A stretch of DNA of 64,000 bases from JALYUA01 sp038229875 (GCA_038229875.1 JBBROA010000003.1:1-64000); one strand, 5' to 3'; positions 30,192 through 39,634 are shown, counted from the stretch's first letter. Numbers and translations are program-made. The notes: generated by a model from the letters alone, not told the origin.

Positions 30192-31167
30192 TCGCCGCGA
30201 GCTCTTCCGCGAGCGCCCGGATCGTCGCCGGCGCGCAGCCTTCCGCTTTGTTGTTGACGAGCACGTAAACGGGCCGGGCTCCCCCGGCGCGGATCAGGTC
30301 GAGTGTGTCGCGCCTCATCTCGGGATTCTCGTCCACGATGCGATTGAACGGAACGAACTCCTCACGGCGTTCGCCGTATCCCGTGCCGGGACGGAGCAGC
30401 AGCCGGATCACGACGAACGGCGCCTCCACGGGCACCATCTCCGCCTGCAGGCCGGGCATCGGCATTCCGGACGCCGCGTTGTACACGTGCGCAACGCCGT
30501 GGCGCAGGAGCACCTTGCGGTATTCGGCCGTCAGAAGCCACGGATCGCGCAGCTCGACGGCGTAGGACACGTCGCGCGGAAGCGCTTCGAGGAATCCATC
30601 GAGAGCGGAAGCGAACGCGTCGGGCGTGGACCGGGCTTCCCGCGGCGCGGGCGAAAACTGCAGCAGGAACGGACCGGTGTGCCCGGCAAACTCTTCCCGG
30701 AACGGCCCCAGCATCTCGTCCTCGAACCGGCGGGGGTTCAGGAAGTCCGGGTTCACCGTCCGAGCGCCGGGCAGTGCCGCGCCCGTCACGGCGGCGGGCG
30801 CCTTCGCGCAGCACAGGAATCCCTCCGGCAACTGCGAGGCGTAGACGCGAAGGTCCTCCCGCGGGATCGGCGCATAGAAACTTCGATCGATACCGACCGT
30901 GGTCAGAAGAGGATGGCGCGCGTATTCGACCAGGCCTTCGCGCGCGAGACGGGACGCCGTCGCGCGCCGCGGATACACGATCCCCTCCCAGCCCGGAAAG
31001 CTCCAGGAGCTCGTGCCAAAGCGGACGTTCTTCGGGAGCCTCTCCCTCACGACCCGCGCTTCCGCGCGCTCCCTTTCGAGCCGCTGTTCCAACGGATTCG
31101 GGGCCGCCGGGCCGGGCTCGACCGCGAACAGCGGGATCTGGCCGGGAGAGGGGCCGCGCGGATTCAT
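30178..31167 (-). CDS. DUF72 (YecE-like) TIM-barrel protein
   Basis: 329 residues, ATG at 31167. FGTSSWSFPGWEGIVYP near residue 50, FYAPIPREDLRVYASQLPEG, LLQFSPAPR, YAVELRDPWLL and the C-terminal VYVLVNNKAEGCAPATIRAL are hallmarks of DUF72. The family has a TIM-barrel fold and no settled enzymatic activity. The typical length is 240-300, so the first ~45 residues are an extension. Monocistronic. Confidence 0.9.
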   Translation of the reverse strand: MNPRGPSPGQIPLFAVEPGPAAPNPLEQRLERERAEARVVRERLPKNVRFGTSSWSFPGWEGIVYPRRATASRLAREGLVEYARHPLLTTVGIDRSFYAPIPREDLRVYASQLPEGFLCCAKAPAAVTGAALPGARTVNPDFLNPRRFEDEMLGPFREEFAGHTGPFLLQFSPAPREARSTPDAFASALDGFLEALPRDVSYAVELRDPWLLTAEYRKVLLRHGVAHVYNAASGMPMPGLQAEMVPVEAPFVVIRLLLRPGTGYGERREEFVPFNRIVDENPEMRRDTLDLIRAGGARPVYVLVNNKAEGCAPATIRALAEELAAITPS

Positions 31168-31217
31168 GGCGGGTCCGGGATTCTGACACGTTAGAATTCG
31201 ATCACCGGAGGAACAGG

Positions 31218-33317
31218 ATGTTCGGCTGTCGGAAGGCGTTCCGCATCGCCATCGCCGTAGCCGTGTTCCTCGTGACCCTGGGCTTGAAGGCGCAGAGCGG
31301 GGCGGCGCCTCTCGATCGAAAGGCGCCGATGGACTCTGCCGACAGGCTCGAAACGGAGCTCACCACCCGGTACGGGGCGGGCGAACGGGACCGGATCCGG
31401 GGCGGTCTCCGGCAGGTCCGGGAGTTCTGGCGCTCCTCCGACGGCGACGGGGCCGCGATGGCGGACTTCGTCCGGAAGAACTTCGCGGGAGACCCGGCTT
31501 CCCGGGAGGCGCTGTTCTCCCGGCTCGAGCTCGCGATGGAGTCGCTCGACGGGCACATGCTCGAGATCGGGCGCGATTTCCGAAAGCAGTCGGACCTCGA
31601 CCTCGGCGAGATCTATCCCTTCGACGAGACGCTGGCGGGATACGACCCCTCCGCGCACGTCAGCGACGACCTGTTTGCGAACAAGCTCGCGTTCACGGTC
31701 CTCCTGAATTTCCCGCTCACCACGCTGCAGGAGCGCCTCGGTTCCGGGGAGACGTGGTCGCGCCGCCAGTGGGCGGAGGCGCGGCTGGCGCAGCGATTCG
31801 GAAAACGCGTTCCGGCGGAGGTCAACCTCGCGATCGCGCAGGCCGCTTCGGGCGCCGCCAGCTACATCGCCGGCTACAACATCTGGATGCATCATCTGGT
31901 CGACGGAAGCGGGAAGCGGCTTTTCCCGGCGGGCATGCGGCTTCTTTCGCACTGGAACCTCCGCGACCAGCTCAAGTCGGACTATTCGAGCGGAAAAGAA
32001 GGGCTCGCGCGGCAGCGGACGATTCAGAAGGTGATGGAGCGAATCGTCACGCAGACGATCCCGGAGTCGGTCGTCGACAACCCCGGCGTCGACTGGAACC
32101 CGCTCACGAACGACGTGAAGCCGGCCACTGTGAAGGATTCCGACCGTCCTCTTCCGCCGGGCCGCGCGGCGACCTCCGCGGCCGAGCCCGATACCCGATA
32201 CGCCCGGCTGCTCGCTCTTTTTCAGGCCGTGCGCCAGGCGGATCCCTACTCGCCGACCGCACCGACCCTGATGGCGCGCCGCTTCGACGAGGACCGCGAG
32301 ATCCCGGAGCCGCGATTCCGCGCGATGCTCGAGCGGGTTCTGTCGTCGCCGCTCGTCCCCCGCGTCGCGCGGCTGATCACGACGCGTCTGCAGCGGCCTC
32401 TCGAGCCGTTCGACATCTGGTACGCGGGGTTTCGCGCGAAGAGCCCGTACCCGGAAGCGGAGCTCGACGACATCGTCCGCACGAAATACCCGACCGCGGC
32501 CGCCTATCAGAAGGACATCCCGAATCTGCTCGAGCACCTGGGGTTTTCGAAGGAGAAGTCCCGGTGGCTCGCGACGCACATCGCCGTCGATGCGGCGCGG
32601 GGCTCCGGACACGCCATGGGGGCGGGGCGACGCGACGACTCCGCGCACCTGCGCACGCGGGTCGAGAAGAACGGCATGAATTACAAGGGGTTCAACATTG
32701 CCGTGCACGAGATGGGGCACACGGTCGAGCAGACTTTCTCTCTGAACTCGATCGACCACACGCTGCTCCAGGGCGTCCCCAACAACGCGTTCACGGAGGC
32801 GCTGGCGTTCGTTTTCCAGGCGCACGATCTCGAGCTGCTCGGCCTCGCCCGCCCCGACCCGGCCGCGCGCGCGTTGAAGACCCTGAACGATTTCTGGGGG
32901 ACGTACGAGATCGCCGGGTCCGCGCTCGTCGACATGGACGTGTGGAACTGGATGTATGCACATCCGGACGCCACACCTGGGCAGCTGAAGGCCGCCACGC
33001 TCGACATCGCGCGAGCGGTGTGGAACCGCTTTTATGCGCCGGTCTTCGGACAACGCGACGCCGTGCTGCTCGGGATCTACTCGCACATGATCGACTCGAT
33101 CCTGTACCTGCCCGACTATCCGCTCGGCCACATGATCGCGTTTCAGATCGAGCGGAAGATCGAAGCGTCCGGACACCTCGGCGAGGAATTCGAACGGATG
33201 GCGATTGCGGGCCGCGTCGCGCCCGATGTGTGGATGAAAAACGCGACGGGATTGCCGGTCGGCCCCGACGCGCTGCTCGCGGAGGCCGAGAAGGCGCTCG
33301 GCGAGATAGCGAAGTAG
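31218..33317 (+). CDS. Exported zinc metallopeptidase (gluzincin, M3/M32-like)
   Basis: 699 residues, ATG at 31218 with GGAGG 7 bp upstream. Signal peptide ~1-26 (AFRIAIAVAVFLVTLGLKAQ). The catalytic motif HEMGH begins at residue 497 (codons 32706-32720); the third ligand is likely the Glu in NNAFTEALAFVFQAH about 30 residues on. Upstream, DAARGSGHAMGAGRRDD and KGFNIAVHEMGHTVEQTFSL fit M3/M32-type oligopeptidases. A second family marker, YIAGYNIWMHHLVDG, lies in the helical N-terminal half. Probably degrades peptides in the periplasm. Exact family uncertain. Confidence 0.82.
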   Translation: MFGCRKAFRIAIAVAVFLVTLGLKAQSGAAPLDRKAPMDSADRLETELTTRYGAGERDRIRGGLRQVREFWRSSDGDGAAMADFVRKNFAGDPASREALFSRLELAMESLDGHMLEIGRDFRKQSDLDLGEIYPFDETLAGYDPSAHVSDDLFANKLAFTVLLNFPLTTLQERLGSGETWSRRQWAEARLAQRFGKRVPAEVNLAIAQAASGAASYIAGYNIWMHHLVDGSGKRLFPAGMRLLSHWNLRDQLKSDYSSGKEGLARQRTIQKVMERIVTQTIPESVVDNPGVDWNPLTNDVKPATVKDSDRPLPPGRAATSAAEPDTRYARLLALFQAVRQADPYSPTAPTLMARRFDEDREIPEPRFRAMLERVLSSPLVPRVARLITTRLQRPLEPFDIWYAGFRAKSPYPEAELDDIVRTKYPTAAAYQKDIPNLLEHLGFSKEKSRWLATHIAVDAARGSGHAMGAGRRDDSAHLRTRVEKNGMNYKGFNIAVHEMGHTVEQTFSLNSIDHTLLQGVPNNAFTEALAFVFQAHDLELLGLARPDPAARALKTLNDFWGTYEIAGSALVDMDVWNWMYAHPDATPGQLKAATLDIARAVWNRFYAPVFGQRDAVLLGIYSHMIDSILYLPDYPLGHMIAFQIERKIEASGHLGEEFERMAIAGRVAPDVWMKNATGLPVGPDALLAEAEKALGEIAK

Positions 33318-33370
33318 CGAGGCGGGGGCCTCATCCCCCCCTCGGCCCTGAGCCCCTGACCCCGACGTTC

Positions 33371-34282
33371 ATGAAAGCGCTCGTCTTTACCGCCGGTCGC
33401 GCGCTCGTTTCGGAGATCCCAACTCCCCGCCTCCGCCCGGGTTACGCCCGGATCCGGGTCGTCCTGTCCGGCATCTGCAATACGGACCTCGAGCTGCGCC
33501 GCGGGTACCACGGCTTCTCCGGGGTGCCGGGTCACGAGTTCGTCGGGATCGTCGAGGCGCCGCGGGACTCCCGGTGGCTCGATAAGCGCGTCGTTGGCGA
33601 GATCAACCTCGGGTGCGGCCGGTGCGCGCAATGCCGGAACGGGCTCGCTCGCCACTGCGCCAGGCGCCGCGTGCTCGGAATCCTCGGTCATCCCGGTGCG
33701 CACGCGGAATTCCTGACTCTGCCCGAAGAAAATCTTCGCGAAGTTCCTTCCGGGATCTCGGACGAGGCGGCCGTCTTCACCGAGCCGCTTGCGGCGGCGT
33801 GCGAGATCCTCGATCAGTTCGACGTCTCGGCGGGCTGCCGGGCGGCGGTGCTAGGACCCGGAAAGCTCGGCCGCCTGGTCGCCCGCGTGCTCGCGCATGC
33901 GGGTGCGATCGTGTCGTTGCTCGGCCGGCGATCCGGCGCGCGAAGCAGGTCCTTCGATCTGGTCGTCGAAGCGACGGGGTCGCCTGAGGGAATTACCCGC
34001 GCCATCGAGCTCGTCCGGCCGAGAGGCACGATCATCTGGAAATCGACACACCACGGCCCGACGAGTTTCGACGCCGCCCCGCTCGTCATCTCGGAGATCA
34101 CCGTCATCGGCTCCCGCTGCGGCCGCTTCGAGCCAGCGCTCGACCTGCTGCGCGAACGGCGCATCCGGGTCGACGACCTGTTGAGTTCCGAGTTTCCTCT
34201 CGCACAGGCCTCAAAGGCGCTGCGAGAAGCCGGGAAGCCTGGAGTCCTTAAGGTGCTGCTGCGGCCTGACTCACGAAAATAA
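33371..34282 (+). CDS. Zinc-dependent MDR alcohol dehydrogenase-like protein
   Basis: 303 residues, ATG at 33371, 53 bp after the peptidase. GHEFVGIVE near residue 57 holds the catalytic zinc ligands; CGRCAQCRNGLARHC (~78-92) is the structural zinc loop. The Rossmann fold starts AAVLGPGKLGRLVARVLAHA. The NAD-binding region is about 30-40 residues shorter than usual, passing quickly from SLLGRRSGARSRS to FDLVVEATGSPEG. Oxidises an alcohol or sugar alcohol with NAD(P); substrate unknown. Confidence 0.88.
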   Translation: MKALVFTAGRALVSEIPTPRLRPGYARIRVVLSGICNTDLELRRGYHGFSGVPGHEFVGIVEAPRDSRWLDKRVVGEINLGCGRCAQCRNGLARHCARRRVLGILGHPGAHAEFLTLPEENLREVPSGISDEAAVFTEPLAAACEILDQFDVSAGCRAAVLGPGKLGRLVARVLAHAGAIVSLLGRRSGARSRSFDLVVEATGSPEGITRAIELVRPRGTIIWKSTHHGPTSFDAAPLVISEITVIGSRCGRFEPALDLLRERRIRVDDLLSSEFPLAQASKALREAGKPGVLKVLLRPDSRK

Positions 34283-34328
34283 TCGCGAGCCAGCTGCCCG
34301 AGCGCGTCGCGTCCCTACGGGAAGCGGC

Positions 34329-34982
34329 CTAGATCGTCCCCGCCTTGATCGCCTGCAGAACCGCACGTGTCCGGTCACGCACGCCGAGCTTCGAGAGGAT
34401 GCTCGAGACGTGATTCTTGACCGTGCCCTCCGCGACGAAGAGCGCGCGGGCGATCTCGCGGTTGCTCTCGCCGCGCGCCATCAAACGGAGCACTTCGATT
34501 TCGCGCCCGGTGAGCGGAACCGGAGGATCCAGGCGAGGAAAATCCGTTGCGAGCGACTTCGCTCCGCGGGCCGTGTCGTTGTCGAGGACCGGCGCGACGA
34601 CCGTGCCGCCTTCCATGACCGTGTGAATGGCTCGGACCAGGCCGTCGAGCGAAACGTCCTTCAGCAGAAACCCGCGCGCTCCCGCGCGAAACGCCTGCAC
34701 GACCAGCTCCTCGTCGTCGAAGGTCGTCAGGACGATCGTCGGAGGAAGCGTCCCTCGCGCCGTAAGGACCTCCAGCACCTCGATCCCGGACAGTCCCGGC
34801 ATCCGGAGATCGAGCAGCACCAGGTCGGGATGCGAGGCCTCGATCGCAGCCATCGCGGAAGCGCCGTCTCCCGCCTCCGCGACGACGACGATTCCGGGCG
34901 CGAGGCCGAGCAGGCTCCGGATGCCTTCGCGAACCAGCGTCTGATCGTCGACGAGGCAGACACGAATGGGCGCAGCGCTCAC
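34329..34982 (-). CDS. NarL/LuxR-family response regulator
   Basis: 217 residues. Receiver domain 1-120: VCLVDDQTLVREGIRSLL, phosphoacceptor Asp58 in LVLLDLRMPG, Lys in GFLLKDV. The LuxR helix-turn-helix is at ~150-215: LTGREIEVLRLMARGESNRE, then EGTVKNHVSSILSKLGVRDR. It forms an operon with the histidine kinase upstream (3-bp gap) and is its obvious partner. Target genes unknown; the inverted repeats at 36170-36213 are a possible site. Confidence 0.95.
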   Translation of the reverse strand: MSAAPIRVCLVDDQTLVREGIRSLLGLAPGIVVVAEAGDGASAMAAIEASHPDLVLLDLRMPGLSGIEVLEVLTARGTLPPTIVLTTFDDEELVVQAFRAGARGFLLKDVSLDGLVRAIHTVMEGGTVVAPVLDNDTARGAKSLATDFPRLDPPVPLTGREIEVLRLMARGESNREIARALFVAEGTVKNHVSSILSKLGVRDRTRAVLQAIKAGTI

Positions 34983-34985
34983 CGT

Positions 34986-36137
34986 TCAACCAGCAGGGAG
35001 AACGGCGACGACTTCGAACCCGGCGCCGGGCTCCGACCGCACCGAAAGCCGGCCGCCGCGCTCTTCGAGGCGCTCGCGCATCCCCATCAGGCCGACGCCC
35101 GGACCCGGGGCCGAGGAGCCCTGCCCGTCGTCTCGCGCCTGGATCTCGATCGCCCCGCCGTTCGACACCACGTTCAGCCAGAGGTTCTCCGCGCGCGAGT
35201 GTTTGACGGCGTTCGTGATGATCTCCTGCGCGCAGCGGAGCAGGATCTGGGCGGAGCCTGGATCCGACACGGCGAGGTTCTCCGCGAATTCGACGTGGAT
35301 GCGGGGGCTCGGGATGCCCTCGGCAAGCCGGCGGATCGCCGTGTCCAGGCGGATCTCGTCGCCGCCGGAGCGCAGGGCGCGCACGGCGTCGCGGATCTGG
35401 CCGAGGAGCTCGCGCGAGCGGTCTCGCGCGGCCTCGATCTGCGCGTGCGCCGGACCCGACACCTGGTGCCTCGCGACTTCGAGGTTCAGCGCGAGCGCCG
35501 TCAGGTGGTGGCCGAGAACGTCGTGGAGGTCGCGCGCAATGCGGAGGCGCTCGGACATCCGATGGCTTTCCGCGAGGAGGTCGCGAGTGGCGTGCAGCTC
35601 CGCATTGACCCGCGCGAGCCCCTGCCGCGCCGCCCCCTCGCGCGCGAGCAGGTGCGCCGTCCAGAACGCGAGCAGCTGGAAGGGGAAATAGGCGCCCGCG
35701 ATCATGATCCCGGAGTGCACGCTCCAGTGAAGTGACATTCCGAGAAAAAAGAGCGCGCTCTGCGCGACGATCCAGGAGACCCCCGCGGCGGGTGAAAGCC
35801 GGCCGCCGAGCTGGATGGCGACCAGCACCATCAGCGCACCCTCGAGTCCGTAACAGGGCGGGAGGGCGACGAGCGCCAGCACGGCCGCCGACTGAGCGGC
35901 GAGCAGGAGGAGGGCTCCGCGGCGGTCCCGCTCGAATCGCCCTCCGCGCGAAGTGATCGAGTAGGCGACGGCAAAGAGAAGGAACGCGGCGACCCACGCG
36001 GCGAACCCGAGGGCGCTCGAACCGGAAGCCCGCGCCTGGCTGAAACTGGTCAGGACCGGGAATCCGACGAGGATCCACACGGCCCCTCCCGCCAGCCGGA
36101 GCAGGCGCGGGTACTCGGCCGGGAAGGTCCCGTTCAT
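34986..36137 (-). CDS. Sensor histidine kinase (HisKA_3 type)
   Basis: 383 residues from ATG 36135-36137; the longer frame crosses the promoter region and is not used. Four to five membrane helices in residues ~10-150 (AGGAVWILVGFPVLTSFSQA and following), a coiled segment, then the HisKA_3 box with the phospho-His in RIARDLHDVLGHHLTALALN. The ATPase domain has N-box AQEIITNAVKHS, G1 ARDDGQG and G2 GVGLMGMRERLEERGGRL. DesK/NarX-like membrane sensor with no large periplasmic domain. Confidence 0.93.
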   Translation of the reverse strand: MNGTFPAEYPRLLRLAGGAVWILVGFPVLTSFSQARASGSSALGFAAWVAAFLLFAVAYSITSRGGRFERDRRGALLLLAAQSAAVLALVALPPCYGLEGALMVLVAIQLGGRLSPAAGVSWIVAQSALFFLGMSLHWSVHSGIMIAGAYFPFQLLAFWTAHLLAREGAARQGLARVNAELHATRDLLAESHRMSERLRIARDLHDVLGHHLTALALNLEVARHQVSGPAHAQIEAARDRSRELLGQIRDAVRALRSGGDEIRLDTAIRRLAEGIPSPRIHVEFAENLAVSDPGSAQILLRCAQEIITNAVKHSRAENLWLNVVSNGGAIEIQARDDGQGSSAPGPGVGLMGMRERLEERGGRLSVRSEPGAGFEVVAVLPAG

Positions 36138-36169
36138 TGGAGTGTCGAAAGTATAGGGGCGGCGCACCG

Positions 36170-36213
36170 CCGGCACGTGCCGGAAGTCACGTTTGTCGGG
36201 GAGGGACTTCCGG
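36170..36213. promoter_or_regulatory. Nested inverted repeats in divergent promoter region
   Basis: CCGGCACGTGCCGG (36170-36183) is a perfect 14-bp palindrome, followed by CCGGAAGTC (36180-36188) and its inverted partner GACTTCCGG (36205-36213). They lie between the kinase gene and the secreted-protein gene at 36274, and could bind the NarL-type regulator or form an RNA hairpin. Confidence 0.45.
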
Positions 36214-36273
36214 CACATGCGCCGCATGCCCGCGGCGCAGACACTCAACACGCACCCCACAAAAGGACACCCC

Positions 36274-36651
36274 ATGCGAAAAAAGCTCGCCTTCGGCTCG
36301 ATCGTCCTGCTGATCCTCGTCGCTCTCCAGGCCGCCCGCACCGCCGCGGAAGAACAGCCCCCGGAGGTCACGCTCGAGGGCACGGTCGTGGACCTGCACT
36401 GCTACGTCACACACGGGATCCACGACGCCGGCCACACCGCGTGCGCGAACGCGTGCATCGCTCGCGGAGTGCCCGCCGGCTTCCACTCGCAGGACGGAAC
36501 TCTTTACGTTCTCTTCGAGGAAAAGCCGTTCTCGGTGAAGGAGCGGGTCGCCAATTTCGCCGACGTTCCCGCCACGGTGCGCGGGAGGGTCTCGGTCCGC
36601 AACGGAGTGAAGGGCATCCAGATCAGCTCGATCGAACGGAAGAAGGCGTAG
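36274..36651 (+). CDS. Small exported protein with conserved Cys/His
   Basis: 125 residues, ATG at 36274 with AAAGGA 8 bp upstream. Signal peptide ~1-25 (LAFGSIVLLILVALQAARTA). The mature part VTLEGTVVDLHCYVTHGIHD followed by HTACANACIARGVPAGFH shows a Cys/His-rich metal- or disulfide-binding core. A strand set ends ATVRGRVSVRNGVKGIQISS, an OB-like fold. It resembles short exported proteins near copper and cytochrome genes. Divergent from the two-component operon. Confidence 0.7.
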   Translation: MRKKLAFGSIVLLILVALQAARTAAEEQPPEVTLEGTVVDLHCYVTHGIHDAGHTACANACIARGVPAGFHSQDGTLYVLFEEKPFSVKERVANFADVPATVRGRVSVRNGVKGIQISSIERKKA

Positions 36652-36773
36652 CGACACCGTCTCCCCCCGCGCCGCACGAGACCCCCTCGACTGATAGGCA
36701 GGGAGGAACCTTTCGGGCCGTCTCTCCCCCCCGCGCGCGGGGATAGCGAGGTAGCGCGCGATCACCACAGTGG

Positions 36774-36993
36774 TGGATGCGCTCGCCCCGAGAGGAGTCT
36801 CCCGACCAGAGGGAGGGAGGAGCCTCTCGGGGCGGGAGCGTGAGCGAACGCAGTGAGCGGAAGCGACGTGGGGGCGGGAGCCGAAGCGAACGGAGGGAGC
36901 AGGCCGGCGGTCGAGGCCGCATCCGGCCGAGCCGCCGGCCGGTGCCTTCGCCGCGCACGGCGAAGGCAGCTCCCGCAGTGAGCGAAGGCGACG
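36774..36993. repeat. Long hairpin repeat (family R2, copy 1)
   Basis: The 400-bp gap 36652-37052 holds this element. CGCCCCGAGAGG (36784-36795) pairs exactly with CCTCTCGGGGCG (36823-36834). It is followed by a GAGCGAACG-type stretch and ends near GCAGTGAGCGAAGGCGACGG. Copies lie at 46482-46662 (inverted) and 62605-62783. No coding content. Confidence 0.8.
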
Positions 36994-37052
36994 GACGCTT
37001 CGCTACAATTCAGCCTTCTTCGATTCCTTTCCTGATTCAAGGAGGCTGTTCG

Positions 37053-38525
37053 ATGACGACTCGACGTCTCGTCCTTTCGCGTCTGCTCGCCGTTGGCTTC
37101 CTGGGGGCGGCGATCGCCGCCGGCGCCCGGGGGCAGGAGGGCTTCTCTCCCTTTACCTCGGACTATCCGCCGGAGGAATTCGCCGCGAGGCGCGGCCGGG
37201 TCTTCGACGCGATCGGAAAGTCCGGGTTCGCCGTGATCGTCGGGGCGCCCACGCAGGTCGGGTACATCCGGTTCCGGCAATCGAACGACTTCTACTACCT
37301 GTGCGGCGTCGAGATCCCGAACGCCTATCTGCTCCTGGACGGCACGAACCGGAAAACCACGCTGTATCTGCCGCACCGCAACGAGTCGCGCGAAAAAGGC
37401 GAAGGCAAGGTGCTGTCCTCCGAGGACGCCGAGGAGGTGCGAAAATTGTCCGGCGTCGACACGGTCTCCGCGCCCGATCTTCTCGCCGAGGCGTTCATGC
37501 GGCTGCTCCACCGCTCGAACGTGCGCGCCGCGTGGACGCCTCTCTCGCCGGCCGAGGGCTTCGCGGTCAGCCGCGACCTGGGGCTTCGCCGAATCGCCGA
37601 CATCGCGTCCGACCCGTGGGACGGAAGCGCTTCCCGCGAAGGGCGGTTCGCGGCTCTTCTCCGGGAACGCTTCCCGCAGTTCGAACTGAAGGACCTCACC
37701 CCGACGCTCGATTCCCTGCGGCTCCTCAAAAGCCCGCGGGAAATTGCGATGGTCCGCCGCGCCACCCGACTCTCCGGCCTCGCGCTGATGGAGGGCATGC
37801 GCTCCACGCGCCCGGGCCAATACGAGCGCGAGCTCGACGGCATGGCGAGGTTCATCTACTACCGCAATGGCGCGCAGGGTGAGGCGTACTACTCGCTCAT
37901 CGCGAGCGGCCACAACGCCTGGTGGCCGCACTACAACGCCGGCCGCCGGAAGATGGAAGACGGGGACTTCCTCCTCATGGACTTCGCCCCGGACGTCGGC
38001 TACGCCATGAGCGACGTCACCCGCATGTGGCCGGTCAACGGCAGGTTTTCGGCATGGCAGCGCGAGCTTTACGAGTTTTACCTCGCCTGCTACGAAGCGA
38101 TCCTGCACTCGATCCGGCCGAACGTCACCGCGGCCGCCTGCATGCAGGACGCGGCGAAGAAAATGGACGGGATCCTCGCCTCGGCGAAATTCTCAAAGGA
38201 CACATATAGCAAGGCAGCGAAGGCCTTCGTCGACGAATACCGGACGTCCGCGGGACGGCCGGACGCGGCCCTGGGCCACTGGGTCGGCATGGCGACGCAC
38301 GACGACGGGCCGCACGACGGGCCGCTGCGCCCCGGCATGGTCTTTACGATCGAGCCGGCGCTGCGCGTTCCGGAAGAGAAGATCTATGTGCGGCTCGAGG
38401 ACGTCGTCGTGATCACCGAGAAGGGAACGGACATCCTGTCCGACTTCGTTCCACGCGACATCGCGCGCATCGAGAAGCTCATGACCGAGAACGGGCTTCT
38501 GAAGTCCTATCCGCGGGAGGAATGA
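37053..38525 (+). CDS. Exported Xaa-Pro aminopeptidase (M24B)
   Basis: 490 residues, ATG at 37053 with AAGGAGG. Signal peptide ~1-27 (LVLSRLLAVGFLGAAIAAGA). The N-terminal creatinase-like domain (FRQSNDFYYLCGVEIPNAYL) precedes the pita-bread catalytic domain. Metal ligands: Asp in LLMDFAPDVGYAMSDVTR (two Asp), His in GHWVGMATHD, Glu in FTIEPAL and Glu in RLEDVVVITEKG, so all five are present. Removes N-terminal residues preceding proline. Periplasmic location is unusual for PepP but common in this kind of organism. Confidence 0.9.
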   Translation: MTTRRLVLSRLLAVGFLGAAIAAGARGQEGFSPFTSDYPPEEFAARRGRVFDAIGKSGFAVIVGAPTQVGYIRFRQSNDFYYLCGVEIPNAYLLLDGTNRKTTLYLPHRNESREKGEGKVLSSEDAEEVRKLSGVDTVSAPDLLAEAFMRLLHRSNVRAAWTPLSPAEGFAVSRDLGLRRIADIASDPWDGSASREGRFAALLRERFPQFELKDLTPTLDSLRLLKSPREIAMVRRATRLSGLALMEGMRSTRPGQYERELDGMARFIYYRNGAQGEAYYSLIASGHNAWWPHYNAGRRKMEDGDFLLMDFAPDVGYAMSDVTRMWPVNGRFSAWQRELYEFYLACYEAILHSIRPNVTAAACMQDAAKKMDGILASAKFSKDTYSKAAKAFVDEYRTSAGRPDAALGHWVGMATHDDGPHDGPLRPGMVFTIEPALRVPEEKIYVRLEDVVVITEKGTDILSDFVPRDIARIEKLMTENGLLKSYPREE

Positions 38526-38611
38526 GAGGAACAGTTGTCTGCTGTCCGCCCGATGGAAGACCTGATAACTTCACGCCGCATTTTCTAATGACCAAAAAGG
38601 ACAATCGAAGA

Positions 38612-39091
38612 ATGAAAAACAGAGCGTCCCTGCTTCTTGCCGGCGCCGCGGCCCTGGCCTTCGCGGCTCTGCCGGTCTCCGGCTCCCAGAAGGACAACGC
38701 CGCGCCCTCGAAGGATGCGGAGAAAAAGAGCGAGAGCAAGATGACGAAGACGTCGAGCGGCCTCCAGTACGAGGACACCGTGCCCGGCACGGGCGAGTCG
38801 CCCAAGAGCGGACAGACCTGCGTGATGCATTACACGGGCTGGCTCTGGGAGAACGGCGCGAAGGGAAAGAAGTTCGACAGCTCGGTCGACCGCGGCAAGC
38901 CCTTCGAGTTCGTGATCGGCCAGGGGCAGGTCATCAAGGGATGGGATGAGGGCGTTTCGACGATGAAGGTGGGCGGCAAGCGCACCCTCCTGATTCCGCC
39001 GACGCTCGGTTACGGCGCCCGCGGGGCCGGCGGTGTCATCCCGCCGAACGCGACGCTCGTCTTCGAAGTCGAGCTCCTCGGCGTCAAGTAA
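38612..39091 (+). CDS. Exported FKBP-type peptidyl-prolyl isomerase
   Basis: 159 residues from ATG 38612; ATG 38588 and the upstream frame overlapping pepP are less likely because the signal peptide (RASLLLAGAAALAFAALPVS) starts here and AAAGGA precedes it. FKBP domain ~55-159: LQYEDTVPGTGESPKSGQTC, YTGWLWENG, KKFDSSVDRGKPFEFVIGQG, VIKGWDEGVSTMKVGGKRTL, IPPTLGYGARGAGGVIPPNA. All active-site aromatics are in place. Assists folding in the periplasm. Directly follows pepP. Confidence 0.92.
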   Translation: MKNRASLLLAGAAALAFAALPVSGSQKDNAAPSKDAEKKSESKMTKTSSGLQYEDTVPGTGESPKSGQTCVMHYTGWLWENGAKGKKFDSSVDRGKPFEFVIGQGQVIKGWDEGVSTMKVGGKRTLLIPPTLGYGARGAGGVIPPNATLVFEVELLGVK

Positions 39092-39154
39092 GACGGGTCA
39101 GGGGTCAGGGGTCAGGCCGTCCAACACCTGACCCCTGACAACCCGCTAAACCCG

Positions 39155-39634
39155 CTAACAGTTCCTTCCGCCGGGGGTCTCCCGGCCGATCACGCGATGG
39201 AAATACTCCTCGTGCTCGACTTCAACCGCCGCCATTTCCCGAAGATCCGGCAGGAAGTCCTCGAGTCCCAGCTCGTGGGCCCAGCCGGCCGCCTTCTCGT
39301 ACTCGCAGACATTCTTCGTCTCGAGCCTGCCGGCCAGAAACATCGGCAGGAACCGGCCCGTGAATCCGCAGAGAAACGAGAGGATGTGGCCGACGGCGCT
39401 CGCCCGCGCCTCGCGGATTGGAAGCGGACGGGCGCCGAGCCGCTCGAGTAACTGGCCGACCTTTCGGCGATGGACCCACTCGTCATTTTCGATGCGGAGG
39501 ATCATCGTCCGTTCCTCCGGGTTCGAAACGGAACGGGCGTGCCCCTGATACGCGAGCGCGGCCGCTTTCTCCCCGGAGTAGGCGAGCTGGAGAAGCCGGA
39601 CGAGCTGCCGGCGGACTTCCGATGCGGCCGTCAT
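39155..39634 (-). CDS. Ferritin-like (COQ7-type) protein
   Basis: 159 residues, ATG at 39634. A four-helix bundle with paired iron-ligand motifs: YSGEKAAALAYQGHA, then RIENDEWVHRRKVGQLLERL (ExxxH), YEKAAGWAHELG, and VEVEHEEYFHRVIG (ExxxH). The layout matches demethoxyubiquinone hydroxylase-like and other small diiron proteins. Substrate uncertain; the gene is isolated from quinone genes. The bases 39635-39914 upstream hold no other gene I can support. Confidence 0.75.
   Translation of the reverse strand: MTAASEVRRQLVRLLQLAYSGEKAAALAYQGHARSVSNPEERTMILRIENDEWVHRRKVGQLLERLGARPLPIREARASAVGHILSFLCGFTGRFLPMFLAGRLETKNVCEYEKAAGWAHELGLEDFLPDLREMAAVEVEHEEYFHRVIGRETPGGRNC

Noticed and set aside
31191..33176. 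A 661-codon minus-strand frame opposite the HEMGH peptidase
   Set aside because: Arg/Val-rich shadow with no motif; the peptidase frame is clearly real.
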